DNA from: Lachnospiraceae bacterium
GTDB taxonomy: Bacteria > Bacillota > Clostridia > Lachnospirales > Lachnospiraceae
DNA length: 8,551 nt
Direction: 5' to 3'
Assembly: GCA_017964055.1 (NCBI GenBank)
Contig: JAGCSS010000269.1
Location: forward strand, 1-8,551
Shown: one piece after another, positions 1 through 7,107 of the stretch
Position numbering within the stretch: the first letter of the stretch is position 1
How the letters are laid out: every line of letters begins with the position of its first letter
Program-made: the position numbers and the translations under genes
Notes under the pieces: model-generated
Database searches by the model: none
What the model was told of the DNA's origin: nothing
Seen by the model: only the letters and a program-made list of their open reading frames with translations

Positions 1-875
1 CCCATCTTTTTCTGTCTGCAGTTGACCGCCGCGGACTCGCAGATGATAGCGAGGTTACGTCCCGGACGGATCGGAATGTTGTGGCAGACGATGTTGTTGC
101 CCAGATAATTTACATAGTGCTCTTCAAGGCCCATTCTGTCATACTCACGATCCCTGTCCCACTCCTCGAGGTTGATGACCAGGTCGATCTGCTGGGTATT
201 CTTAACACTTTCAATACCGAACAGCGTTTTGACATCGATGATGCCGATACCGCGCAGCTCGATGAAATGCCTCGTCATCTCGGGGCTCATGCCGATGAGT
301 GTATCGTCGCTGACCTTTCTGATCTCAACGACGTCGTCGCTCACCAGACGGTGTCCTCTCTTGATCAGCTCGAGCGCCGCCTCGGATTTACCGATACCGC
401 TCTCGCCCGTGATCAGCACGCCTTCGCCGTATACGTCGACGAGCACTCCGTGGATCGTCATCGCGGGAGCGAGCTGAACGTTCATCCATCTGATGACCTC
501 TGCCATGAAGGACGAAGTGGTCTTCGAAGTACGCAGGAGCGCAACCTGTGCCTCGGTCGCCGCCTCTATGATCTCATCCTCTACCTCGATGCTGCGGCAG
601 AATACCACGCAGGGGATACCGGTCCTTAAGAACTCCTTCATCCTGTCGATGCCGTCTTCCTGCGCCTTCAGATAGGAATGCTCAACGTTTCCTATGATCT
701 GAATGCGGTTCCGGTCGAAATCCTTCATGAAGCCCGCCAGCTGAAGCGCGGGTCTGTTGATATCGGGCATGGTCAGCTCTATCTTATTGATATCCACGCC
801 CGGAGTCAGATTCTCCAGGTTCATCTTTTCGATGAGATTCGTAAGCGGAACAGTACTGATATCACCGTTCAACAT
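1..875 (-). CDS. hprK: HPr kinase/phosphorylase, C-terminus cut off by window edge
   Basis: Bifunctional cytoplasmic enzyme that phosphorylates Ser46 of HPr and removes that phosphate, setting carbon catabolite repression in Gram-positive bacteria. I translated 291 codons from the ATG at 875. An N-terminal domain spans about residues 1-130. Then come His142 in the segment MTIHGV, a Walker A loop GESGIGKSE (157-165), Asp180-Asp181, and the family signature HFIELRGIGIIDVKTLFG (203-220) with its conserved glutamate. The C-terminal IPIRPGRN segment starts at 267. Family members have roughly 305-320 residues, so about 20 are missing beyond position 1. The start is preceded by AGGAGG eight bases away, lying inside the end of lspA, with one base between the lspA stop and this ATG. 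It is therefore the downstream gene of the operon. All core catalytic motifs are intact, so function is not in doubt. Confidence 0.96.
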   Translation of the reverse strand, partial: MLNGDISTVPLTNLIEKMNLENLTPGVDINKIELTMPDINRPALQLAGFMKDFDRNRIQIIGNVEHSYLKAQEDGIDRMKEFLRTGIPCVVFCRSIEVEDEIIEAATEAQVALLRTSKTTSSFMAEVIRWMNVQLAPAMTIHGVLVDVYGEGVLITGESGIGKSEAALELIKRGHRLVSDDVVEIRKVSDDTLIGMSPEMTRHFIELRGIGIIDVKTLFGIESVKNTQQIDLVINLEEWDRDREYDRMGLEEHYVNYLGNNIVCHNIPIRPGRNLAIICESAAVNCRQKKM

Positions 876-876
876 G

Positions 877-1329
877 TCAATTTCCTCCTGTTATATCGCC
901 GATGACCGCCATCAGTCCTCCGACCACAATGAGCACATCCGCGATATTGAATACTATTTTATTAAAGAACGAAACATTGATAAAATCCGTTACTCTGCCT
1001 TTTACGAGCCTGTCGTAAACATTGCCCGCCGCTCCCGCGAACAGCAGCGAAAACCCCGGACGTACGGCGCGGTACCCGGAATCAAATACGACCGGGATGT
1101 AAAATACGAGCAGCACCGCAAATACCGCAGCGGAAACCGTGACCACCGCCTTGCGGTTCGATTCGAGCCGGTTCATCGCAAAGCCCCTGTTCTCGCGCAG
1201 CATGAGCTTGATCCTGCCGCCGAAGAAAGATTTATCTTTGCCGGCCAGATTCACGCGGGCCCATTCTTTTGATATCTCATCCCCCGCAAAGCCCAGCAGG
1301 GAAACGATCAAAGTCATAATTCCGCTCAA
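877..1329 (-). CDS. lspA: lipoprotein signal peptidase (signal peptidase II), divergent
   Basis: Membrane aspartyl protease that cleaves the signal peptide of lipid-modified prolipoproteins. The ~150-residue protein shows about four hydrophobic segments and the family landmarks, numbered from a GTG three codons upstream: GDEISK around D20, ENRGFAMN (49-56), GAAGNVYDR (102-110), VTDFI with catalytic-type D118, and FNIAD with D134. The stretch between the two catalytic aspartates is only 16 residues, near the short end for the family. The start is uncertain. GTG at 1338 overlaps the stop of the upstream gene but has no spaced ribosome site. TTG at 1329 has GAGAGG eight bases upstream and is chosen here. 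ATG at 1317 is a third option with a weaker site. The gene is translationally coupled to the Maf-like gene upstream and hprK downstream. Identification rests on motif order; overall sequence is divergent. Confidence 0.82.
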   Translation of the reverse strand: MSGIMTLIVSLLGFAGDEISKEWARVNLAGKDKSFFGGRIKLMLRENRGFAMNRLESNRKAVVTVSAAVFAVLLVFYIPVVFDSGYRAVRPGFSLLFAGAAGNVYDRLVKGRVTDFINVSFFNKIVFNIADVLIVVGGLMAVIGDITGGN

Positions 1330-1331
1330 TC

Positions 1332-2294
1332 TCAGCACCTCTCAACTATATCCGCGAACGGCGCGAGCTCGGTAAGCCGCTTGCCCGATGCCGCGCGTCT
1401 CATCGAAGGATAGTGCACGCAGCCTTTTTCGTTCGCTCCGAGATTCGAAAGCCGCTGTTCGATCAGCGTCCTCTCGGGATCGTATACGAGTCCGAACCTG
1501 CGGTTCTCCAAAAGGGTCCCGTCGCTGAATGCCGCATAGAGCTTAAGGATGTTGATATCGCTCTCAAATACGGTGACCTTCGCGAACCTGTCGCGCTCGA
1601 GCAGCTCTTCGATATGGTAGCCCATGCCCAGGCCGAATACTATGTAACTGTCTATGCCCTCCGTCCTGAAATCGTCGGCGAGCAGAAAACTCTCACGGAG
1701 TATATTGCCGTTGGTATGCAGATAGATCGGTGCGCCGGTGGCCGAGGGTACCCTGACGGTCATTAGTCCGCTCGAGGAAAACTCCACGCTGTAGCCGCGC
1801 TCGAGCAGTTCCTCCGGTGAAAGCGGCGATTCGAGCTCCGCGTTCCTGTTCACGCGCATCCTCTCGCGCTCGTCCTCATCTTCCGGATTATGTGCCAGCC
1901 CGTCCATGCCTGCCGTGAGCTTCTGCTCCATCAGGCGTATCCTGCGGTTGTAGGTGCTCACGTCAAAGCCGTAGAGATCCTCAGCCGTCATGATCAGCTC
2001 CTGGACATTGCATACAAAGGCGGAAAGCTGCATCTCATACAGATCCGCGAGCAGCACGTAATCCCTGTTCTTTTTCGCCGCGATCACGGCCTCGAGCATC
2101 TCTCCGACGAAATCCGACGGAATGCTCTTGAAAAAGCTCCTGTCGGCCAGAACCGCATCGCAGACCTTATTGATGCCTTCGGCACTGTCCGCCACCATCC
2201 CGAGCGCCTCGTCGTAACGTCCGCGGCGGAACAGCAGGATCGCCTTCTCGACGAAACCCAGAAGTCTTATATTGTTGTCAAATAACTCACGCAT
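1332..2294 (-). CDS. Maf/DUF115 N-terminal-domain-like protein lacking the DUF115 core
   Basis: A 320-residue, predicted soluble protein of unknown function. Residues 1-125 are strongly helical, followed by a charged linker (about 130-155). Residues 185-275 resemble the N-terminal domain of Maf (motility-associated factor) glycosyltransferase-like proteins: a PIYLHTN...ESFLLADDF segment, then a Rossmann-type glycine motif FGLGMGYH (220-227), and a second strand ending VFESD (242-246), as in nucleotide or SAM-binding folds. Full Maf proteins continue into a DUF115 domain. This one ends about 50 residues after the Rossmann-like part and runs straight into lspA, so that core is absent. The open frame extends to GTG 2309, but that codon lies inside the Shine-Dalgarno sequence GGAGGTGATC, so the ATG at 2294 is chosen; a TTG at 2300 is also possible. 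It is first in the operon with lspA and hprK. The family assignment is by motif recall and moderate; the biochemical role is unknown. Confidence 0.7.
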   Translation of the reverse strand: MRELFDNNIRLLGFVEKAILLFRRGRYDEALGMVADSAEGINKVCDAVLADRSFFKSIPSDFVGEMLEAVIAAKKNRDYVLLADLYEMQLSAFVCNVQELIMTAEDLYGFDVSTYNRRIRLMEQKLTAGMDGLAHNPEDEDERERMRVNRNAELESPLSPEELLERGYSVEFSSSGLMTVRVPSATGAPIYLHTNGNILRESFLLADDFRTEGIDSYIVFGLGMGYHIEELLERDRFAKVTVFESDINILKLYAAFSDGTLLENRRFGLVYDPERTLIEQRLSNLGANEKGCVHYPSMRRAASGKRLTELAPFADIVERC

Positions 2295-2348
2295 ATTCAA
2301 TATGATCACCTCCGCAAGGAAGATTTTCAGATTGCCCCAATCATAGTT

Positions 2349-2377
2349 ATCGTATCATAAGTAAATTCATCTCGCAA
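2349..2377 (-). promoter_or_regulatory. possible promoter of the Maf-like/lspA/hprK operon
   Basis: On the minus strand a TTGCGA -35 candidate (2377-2372) and a TACGAT -10 candidate (2354-2349) are separated by exactly 17 bases. Each matches four of six consensus positions. It lies about 55 bases upstream of the first start codon and downstream of the terminator of the preceding gene, where a promoter is expected. A 9-bp direct repeat overlaps the -35 (see findings). Weak by sequence alone. Confidence 0.4.
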
Positions 2378-2406
2378 GCAGAGGTTGGGCATCTCGCATA
2401 GCGCGC

Positions 2407-2448
2407 AAAACAAAAAGAGACATGAGTGTATGCGAAACATGTCTCTTT
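2407..2448 (-). terminator. rho-independent terminator of the EAL-domain gene
   Basis: A perfect 11-bp stem (AAAGAGACATG at 2414-2424 with its complement at 2438-2448) encloses a 13-base loop. Read on the minus strand it is followed by TTGTTTT. It sits about 85 bases past the stop of the EAL gene and just before the putative promoter of the next operon, so it separates two transcription units. Confidence 0.75.
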
Positions 2449-2455
2449 CTGCCTT

Positions 2456-2487
2456 ACGCAGTTTTTTTGATGCTGAAAAAACTGCGT
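2456..2487 (-). other. second stem-loop in the 3' untranslated region of the EAL gene
   Basis: A perfect 12-bp inverted repeat, ACGCAGTTTTTT (2456-2467) and its complement (2476-2487), with an 8-base loop. On the minus strand it lies between the stop codon of the EAL gene and the terminator hairpin. It is not followed by a T-run, so it is more likely a 3'-end stability structure or an auxiliary to the terminator than a terminator itself. Confidence 0.5.
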
Positions 2488-2531
2488 GAATTACATTTTA
2501 AAGCCGGATGATTTTTTCGTCAAGCAAAAGT

Positions 2532-4439
2532 TCAGTTCTTTTTAAGGAACTGTATGTACTCCGGACTGGGTACGGGACGCGAGAACAGATAGCCCTGGAA
2601 ATAGTCGCAGCCCATCTCGCGCACCATCGCTAGCGTTTCCTCGCTTTCGACGCCCTCTGCCACGCATTTGTACTTGAGGCACTTGAGCATCTTTAAGAGG
2701 CTTCCGAGGATTATCCTGGAATTCTCATCGGCCAGAGCATTGTCGATCAGCGATTTGTCGAACTTGATCAGGCTGACCGGAAGGCTCGCAAGGTTATCGA
2801 TATTGGAGAAGCCTGTTCCGAAATCGTCCAGTGAGAAGGTCACGCCGCGGTTGAGCAGCGTCCTGATATTGCGCTGCATAACGTGCTTGTCGCGGCTCTG
2901 CGCGGTCTCGGTGATCTCGAGGTTGATATGCTCGGGGCCGATGCCGTATCTGCGCATGATATTCTGCAGGCGCAGGGTCAGATCCTGCTGCACGCACTGT
3001 ACGGGCGAAAGATTGACCTCTATGTACTCCACTCCGAGTTTTTCAAGCTTGCTCTCTGTATAGAACTTGCAGACGCTCTCGAACACGATCTCTCCGATCT
3101 GTACGATCAGACCGTTGCGCTCCGCGAGGGGAATGAATACCGAAGGCGGGATGAAACCGCCGTTGCCGTTAAGATTGTCCCTGAGACGTATCAGCGCCTC
3201 CGCCGAAACGAACTTGCCCGAGCGGTCCTCATAGATCGGCTGGTACCAGATCTCGAACCCGTCGGTCTTTATGGCGTGGCGCACGCACTGAAGTATCCTC
3301 TGCTCGTTGTCCCTCATCTCCAGGGACTCCTTCGTCATCTCGTTGACACGCTGTCCGTCACCCTCAAGGTGCTGCTGGATGACGGTCTCGATGATATGCC
3401 TTACATCCGATGACGAGCTGAAATGCGCGGGGTTAAGCTCCGTTACCTTTAACGAGGCCGCGACCTTTGTATCGTCGACGCTTAAGTAGCCGCCGAACGA
3501 CGAGATGGCCTCCGAAGCCGCGTCCGTCCATTCATTGGAAACGATCGCAGCGTAGATATCGTTGCTGAGACAGAATGTCGAGTATCTGCCGTATATCTTG
3601 CGGAAGAAAGTTCCAAGCTCATTTCCGAGGCTTTTGATATGAGCCTCGTCGAGCATGTGGCTGACATATTCGTAACCCTCTATCCTGAAAATGATGATCC
3701 TGTCGCGTTTGCTGTTTATGCTCTTGCCGACGGCTATGTAAAATGCCTTGTCGTTATAGCACTTGGAATTGTTGAACAGATAGTTCGCCGGGTCCTCCAT
3801 CGCCGTATAAGCCACAACTCCGACGATGGCCGCAGCCACGGTAATAACGTGCTGCGTGGGCATATGATACTGTATATAGCCCCCCGCAAATATGAGGACG
3901 ATGCCGGTAAAAGCGGCTCCCACCTGCAGCCTGCTCAGATACTTTCTGGACGTCAGCGTGATCACGATGTCCGCTACGAGCAGCACTCCGTTGATCACGA
4001 ACATCCATAAATAGAAGGGGCCTGTGGCAACCTCACCCGGAACGGAGAGGTCCTCAATGAAATGAGTGAACGGTGTGGTGATGATAAATGCGGATGTGAT
4101 GACCCAGAGGGTAATGCCGAACAGTTTGTTGAACAGTCCGCAGTACTCTCCTTTCGCAATGAAGAGGATATAATAATAGTATCCGCAGTTAAGTGAGATA
4201 TAGCACAGAAGACACGGGATCTGTACCAGATACTTGAGCCACAGAGCGCTGTCCGGATGGTACCAGATAACACTCAGCGAGAACAGATCCGATATCCCGA
4301 GTATCATCGTGATACACAGCAGATACAGATAGATCGAGCCCGAGCTGGTCGGAAAAGGACGCTGCAGCAAATACATGCCAAGCAGGATCGCGGCCAAAAG
4401 GATCGCGATCAGGTCATACGAATAATTAAAAGCAGCCAT
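2532..4439 (-). CDS. membrane-bound c-di-GMP phosphodiesterase (7TM, degenerate GGDEF, EAL)
   Basis: A 635-residue protein predicted to hydrolyse c-di-GMP to pGpG at the inner face of the membrane. About seven hydrophobic segments lie at roughly 8-25, 36-58, 67-94, 106-126, 142-163, 174-190 and 197-213, a likely sensory module. A degenerate GGDEF domain spans about 225-370: the region where the signature should fall reads CLSNDIYAAIV, so cyclase activity is not expected. The EAL domain spans about 385-633 with all metal and catalytic landmarks: YQPI (399-402), E414-A-L, N476 in VNLSP, E508 in EITE, D538-D539 in LDDFGTGFS, K559 in IKFD, E595 in AEGVE and Q615 in QGYLFSRP. The ATG at 4439 has GAGGGG eleven bases upstream. 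It is monocistronic, with its own promoter and terminator. The signal and target process are not visible here. Confidence 0.93.
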   Translation of the reverse strand: MAAFNYSYDLIAILLAAILLGMYLLQRPFPTSSGSIYLYLLCITMILGISDLFSLSVIWYHPDSALWLKYLVQIPCLLCYISLNCGYYYYILFIAKGEYCGLFNKLFGITLWVITSAFIITTPFTHFIEDLSVPGEVATGPFYLWMFVINGVLLVADIVITLTSRKYLSRLQVGAAFTGIVLIFAGGYIQYHMPTQHVITVAAAIVGVVAYTAMEDPANYLFNNSKCYNDKAFYIAVGKSINSKRDRIIIFRIEGYEYVSHMLDEAHIKSLGNELGTFFRKIYGRYSTFCLSNDIYAAIVSNEWTDAASEAISSFGGYLSVDDTKVAASLKVTELNPAHFSSSSDVRHIIETVIQQHLEGDGQRVNEMTKESLEMRDNEQRILQCVRHAIKTDGFEIWYQPIYEDRSGKFVSAEALIRLRDNLNGNGGFIPPSVFIPLAERNGLIVQIGEIVFESVCKFYTESKLEKLGVEYIEVNLSPVQCVQQDLTLRLQNIMRRYGIGPEHINLEITETAQSRDKHVMQRNIRTLLNRGVTFSLDDFGTGFSNIDNLASLPVSLIKFDKSLIDNALADENSRIILGSLLKMLKCLKYKCVAEGVESEETLAMVREMGCDYFQGYLFSRPVPSPEYIQFLKKN

Positions 4440-4452
4440 ATGCAGTTACACC

Positions 4453-4492
4453 CCTCTGAGGGTTTCGCACTCCCCTGCAGAACCCTCCGAGG
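4453..4492 (-). promoter_or_regulatory. inverted repeat in the leader of the EAL gene, spanning the Shine-Dalgarno
   Basis: Twelve-base arms at 4453-4464 and 4481-4492 are complementary with one mismatch, with 16 bases between them. On the minus strand the distal arm contains AACCCTCAGAGG, so it includes part of the GAGGGG ribosome site. The proximal arm covers the predicted transcript start (about 4489). It could be a dyad operator or, if transcription starts early enough, an RNA hairpin that masks the ribosome site. Confidence 0.5.
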
Positions 4493-4495
4493 ATA

Positions 4496-4504
4496 ATTAT
4501 ATCA
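4496..4504 (-). promoter_or_regulatory. extended -10 promoter of the EAL gene
   Basis: The minus strand reads TGATATAAT, a full consensus TATAAT (4501-4496) with the TG of an extended -10 element one base upstream. No good -35 is seen 16-18 bases upstream, which is common for extended -10 promoters. The predicted start near 4489 gives a leader of about 50 bases. Confidence 0.6.
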
Positions 4505-4542
4505 TACTTTAAGAATTCGTATACCCTTTTTTTATATTTTTT

Positions 4543-4569
4543 GTGAATTTTACATGTGTAAAAATTCAC
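4543..4569. repeat. A/T-rich palindrome upstream of the EAL promoter
   Basis: GTGAATTTTACA (4543-4554) faces its complement at 4557-4569, which has one extra A, with a two-base centre. It lies between the 3' end of the DUF4173 gene and the EAL promoter, about 40-70 bases upstream of the -10. On the minus strand it is followed by A-runs, not T-runs, so it is not a standard terminator for the DUF4173 gene. A protein-binding site is possible. The 196-base gap 4440-4635 holds no gene. Confidence 0.45.
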
Positions 4570-4635
4570 GTAATGCGCAATTTGTAGAACGGTGCTTTTT
4601 CTAAGGCTTACAGCTATAGAACAGATCCGGTTTTT

Positions 4636-6264
4636 TCAGGCGAACGGATCCTCCTTCTCCGGTATCGCGAGTATCCTGTTTGCGCGATATCTGGAGACAT
4701 TAAACGTCCTGATCCCGACAAAGTTTCCGTCGATTCCGTTGTTCCTGCAGTACTCGATATACCAGTCCGTGTCGACCATTTTGCTCTCCGGTATGCCCGA
4801 TCTTTCAAAGTACTCGAGGATGGCAGGCGCGGCATCGGTCGAAAGGCTGCTGATATAAAAGTAATCGTATGCCTCATAGCTGCGCGTCGATACAGCGTTT
4901 TTCAGAACATTGTTGTTTGACAGATTGAAGCTCGCGATCCGCGCATCGGCATTGAGGAACGCAAACGGGATATATACTATGCTCACTGCGATGACGCAGA
5001 AGCGTCTGAACGAAAAATCGTCCTTAAGCACGAGTATTATCACTCCGGCCAGCAGCACCGCCAGCGTCAGCAGCGCGAACAGCACGGATATCCTGTACAT
5101 CGTGAGATTGTATACCTGAATATACATGATCATCCTGATCGCGCTCGAAGCGATCATAATGTAGGTGCAGAAACAGATCACCAGCAGTATCGCATTGAGT
5201 ATCCTGCTATTTTCGATGCGCTTTTTGAGGATGAGCACCACGGCAAGGTTCAGGACGCTCACGATGAGCAGCTGGAAGAATCCCCTGCGCGCGTATTCCG
5301 CGTATGAGATGCCCTCGGGAAGCTCAAATCCGCCGATGAACAGGAAAAGGATCTGTACTGCCGAGAATACCAGATAAAGCAGCGCTACCACCGAAGTGAC
5401 CGTGATCGCCGCAACGGGCTCGGATCTCTTGGGCTCTTTGACGGTGATCAGCGGGGCTTCGTCCCTTACATGCCGCATCCCGCAATACGCCGAGATGAAT
5501 CCGAACGCCAGCATAAACAGAACTCCCAGTATGTTCTGCCACTGTATGATCTCTATGAACAACTTCGCGAAAATGTTCTCGAACACCGCATCCGCGGACG
5601 CCAGTATAAGCCCGAGGACTATGCATGTGGGTATCGCGATGAGGATACCTGCCAGAACGGGCCCCGCTTTGCTCTTTTTATCCCTGTCCCTCAGATCGAA
5701 ATAGGATCTTCCGTCCGTAAAAGGCGTCTGGACCTTGCCGATCGAGCCTACCGATATCTTGACGATCTCTCCGAACAGCTGAGCCATGTCCCACTTCGAG
5801 TCATCGGCGTAATTATGCAGGATCAGTGTCAGCAGAAGCAGGAACTCCGCGACATAGTTCGATAAAAGTACCAGTTTATTGGCCGTGCAGAAGCAGGATA
5901 CGCTGATGATCAGCATGACCGTCATCATGAATATGCTGCCCTGTTTCAGCTGTTTTCCGGTCTTTTGCGTAAGATACGCCACCAGAAATACCAGTGAGCC
6001 GATCCATACGGGGGTAAGCACTCCCGACCAGTTCTTAAACATGCAGAACGCGAAGATCAGCGCGTATATCGCGCACGGCAGCGCAAGAAGCCCGAAATTC
6101 CAGGATCTGTTGAGCTCGAGCTGGCGCTCCGTATCAGTCATTTCCCGGCCGTTCGATGCAGGTCCGTCAGGTATATGCTCCGACGCCTGCATCGTCATCG
6201 CTCTCTCGGTATATATATTCCCGTCTTTTGTTTCGGTTATATTGTTCTCATTATACTCGTCCAT
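4636..6264 (-). CDS. DUF4173 (DUF4153-like) polytopic membrane protein
   Basis: A 542-residue membrane protein of unknown function. An acidic, polar N-terminus of about 50 residues precedes roughly eleven hydrophobic segments between about residues 57 and 440. The family hallmark EGISYAEYARRGFFQLL (317-333) lies just after a long hydrophobic pair. A C-terminal tail of about 100 residues carries the family-like DARIASFNLSNNN and LSTDAAPAILEYF segments. The open frame reaches a TTG at 6276, but the ATG at 6264 has GGGAG five bases upstream and is chosen. It is third in an operon, 25 bases after the XRE regulator. Family membership is well supported by the motif; no biochemical role is established that I know of. 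No clear rho-independent terminator follows the stop codon. Confidence 0.9.
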   Translation of the reverse strand: MDEYNENNITETKDGNIYTERAMTMQASEHIPDGPASNGREMTDTERQLELNRSWNFGLLALPCAIYALIFAFCMFKNWSGVLTPVWIGSLVFLVAYLTQKTGKQLKQGSIFMMTVMLIISVSCFCTANKLVLLSNYVAEFLLLLTLILHNYADDSKWDMAQLFGEIVKISVGSIGKVQTPFTDGRSYFDLRDRDKKSKAGPVLAGILIAIPTCIVLGLILASADAVFENIFAKLFIEIIQWQNILGVLFMLAFGFISAYCGMRHVRDEAPLITVKEPKRSEPVAAITVTSVVALLYLVFSAVQILFLFIGGFELPEGISYAEYARRGFFQLLIVSVLNLAVVLILKKRIENSRILNAILLVICFCTYIMIASSAIRMIMYIQVYNLTMYRISVLFALLTLAVLLAGVIILVLKDDFSFRRFCVIAVSIVYIPFAFLNADARIASFNLSNNNVLKNAVSTRSYEAYDYFYISSLSTDAAPAILEYFERSGIPESKMVDTDWYIEYCRNNGIDGNFVGIRTFNVSRYRANRILAIPEKEDPFA

Positions 6265-6289
6265 GTTATCTCCCAAATCCCTTTCGCAA

Positions 6290-6532
6290 TTATTGTTCAG
6301 CCTCGTCCAGTGCCTCGACGGCAGCGATATCCGGATCGAACTCCAGGATATCCCCGGGCTGGCAGTTCAGGGCACGGCATATCTTATCCAGGGTGTCGAT
6401 CCTGATAGCCTTAGCCTTGCCGTTTTTTAATATCGAAATATTTGCCATGGTGATGCCCACACGCTCCGCAAGCTCCGTAACGCTCATCTTACGCTTGGCG
6501 AGCATGACGTCCACATTAATGATGATAGCCAT
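6290..6532 (-). CDS. small XRE/Cro-type transcriptional regulator (YozG-like)
   Basis: An 80-residue cytoplasmic DNA-binding protein. A Cro/C1-type helix-turn-helix fills residues 8-65: KRKMSVTELAERVGIT forms the first helices, and the recognition helix falls around MANISILKNGKAKAIR (29-44). The compact form with the LKNGKAKAIRIDTL segment and the short acidic tail is typical of YozG-like regulators encoded next to DUF2975 proteins. The ATG at 6532 has AAGGAGG nine bases upstream; that site overlaps the TAA of the DUF2975 gene, so the two genes are coupled, with a 14-base gap. The DUF4173 gene follows after 25 bases. Autoregulation of the operon is likely by analogy with other such regulators, but no operator is proven. 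Confidence 0.93.
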   Translation of the reverse strand: MAIIINVDVMLAKRKMSVTELAERVGITMANISILKNGKAKAIRIDTLDKICRALNCQPGDILEFDPDIAAVEALDEAEQ

Positions 6533-6546
6533 AAAGCTCCGCCTCC

Positions 6547-7059
6547 TTAAATCGTAAGATCGTTCTCCTCACGGATCCGGCGGGCTTTATCGATAAGCCT
6601 CGCCAGAGCACCCGTAAGGCCTCCCACCGCAAACCAGACAAAGGTGTACTCAAACATCCTGAACAGCAGCCTGAATTCCGCGCTGTCGGTCAGCAGCATA
6701 TACAGCCCGATGCTGAGCAGCCATATGATGCCGAGTATCACGAACAAGCCGCTCATGATCCTGAACGAAACATAATTCTCCATCGAGAATGAGTTGTCGT
6801 TCCCTATCGCGCAGCACACTTTCCAGAACTGCCACAGCGCCGCATAACAGAAAACCGCGGTGATACCCACCAGCAGCAGCACCGGCATATCCGAAATACC
6901 TTGCTCTTCAAACAAATATTCATTCCTGATTATACTAACCCCGCAGACGCCGAAAAATAAGGCTCCGACGATCGCGGCACACAAAGTTAATATCTTCAGT
7001 CTCGCGGCGATCCCCGCCTGTGAGGTCTCCTTTTGATGCTTTTTGTTCTGTCTGTCCAT
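6547..7059 (-). CDS. DUF2975 four-helix membrane protein
   Basis: A 170-residue membrane protein of unknown function. Four hydrophobic segments lie at about 22-43, 58-79, 99-123 and 132-152. Two features mark DUF2975: the loop AIGNDNSFSMENYVSFRIM (84-102) and the charged C-terminal end ALARLIDKARRIREENDLTI (151-170), expected to face the cytoplasm. The open frame extends upstream to TTG 7128. The ATG at 7059 is chosen because AGGGAGG lies nine bases before it and the resulting length fits the family; an ATG at 7089 has a poorer site. It is the first gene of the operon with the XRE regulator and the DUF4173 gene. Pairing with the regulator suggests it senses a membrane signal or tethers the DNA-binding protein, which is inference. 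Confidence 0.85.
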   Translation of the reverse strand: MDRQNKKHQKETSQAGIAARLKILTLCAAIVGALFFGVCGVSIIRNEYLFEEQGISDMPVLLLVGITAVFCYAALWQFWKVCCAIGNDNSFSMENYVSFRIMSGLFVILGIIWLLSIGLYMLLTDSAEFRLLFRMFEYTFVWFAVGGLTGALARLIDKARRIREENDLTI

Positions 7060-7107
7060 ATGATGCTTCCTCCCTGCTCCGGTCTGCATGTAACCTTTAC
7101 GATACCG

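Noticed and set aside
81..905. Several plus-strand open frames of 60-182 codons opposite hprK
   Set aside because: They are antisense shadows of hprK, whose minus-strand translation carries every family motif. They have no ribosome sites and no recognisable composition.
3639..4010. Plus-strand frame of 123 codons opposite the EAL gene
   Set aside because: It lies wholly antisense to a gene with a complete EAL domain, has a His/Arg-rich composition typical of shadow frames, and lacks a ribosome site.
4440..4495. c-di-GMP riboswitch in the leader of the EAL gene
   Set aside because: The leader is only about 50 bases from the predicted start. It has a single imperfect stem and lacks the multi-helix core and tetraloop-receptor features of class I or II c-di-GMP riboswitches.
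5470..5865. Plus-strand frame of 131 codons opposite the DUF4173 gene
   Set aside because: It is antisense to a clear membrane protein; its Arg/Gln/Asp-rich content is the complement of hydrophobic codons.
6290..7059. DUF2975 plus XRE gene as a toxin-antitoxin pair
   Set aside because: The order and size are suggestive, but the membrane protein is a recognisable four-helix DUF2975 with a conserved cytoplasmic tail and not a small toxin, and the regulator has no antitoxin-type C-terminal domain.
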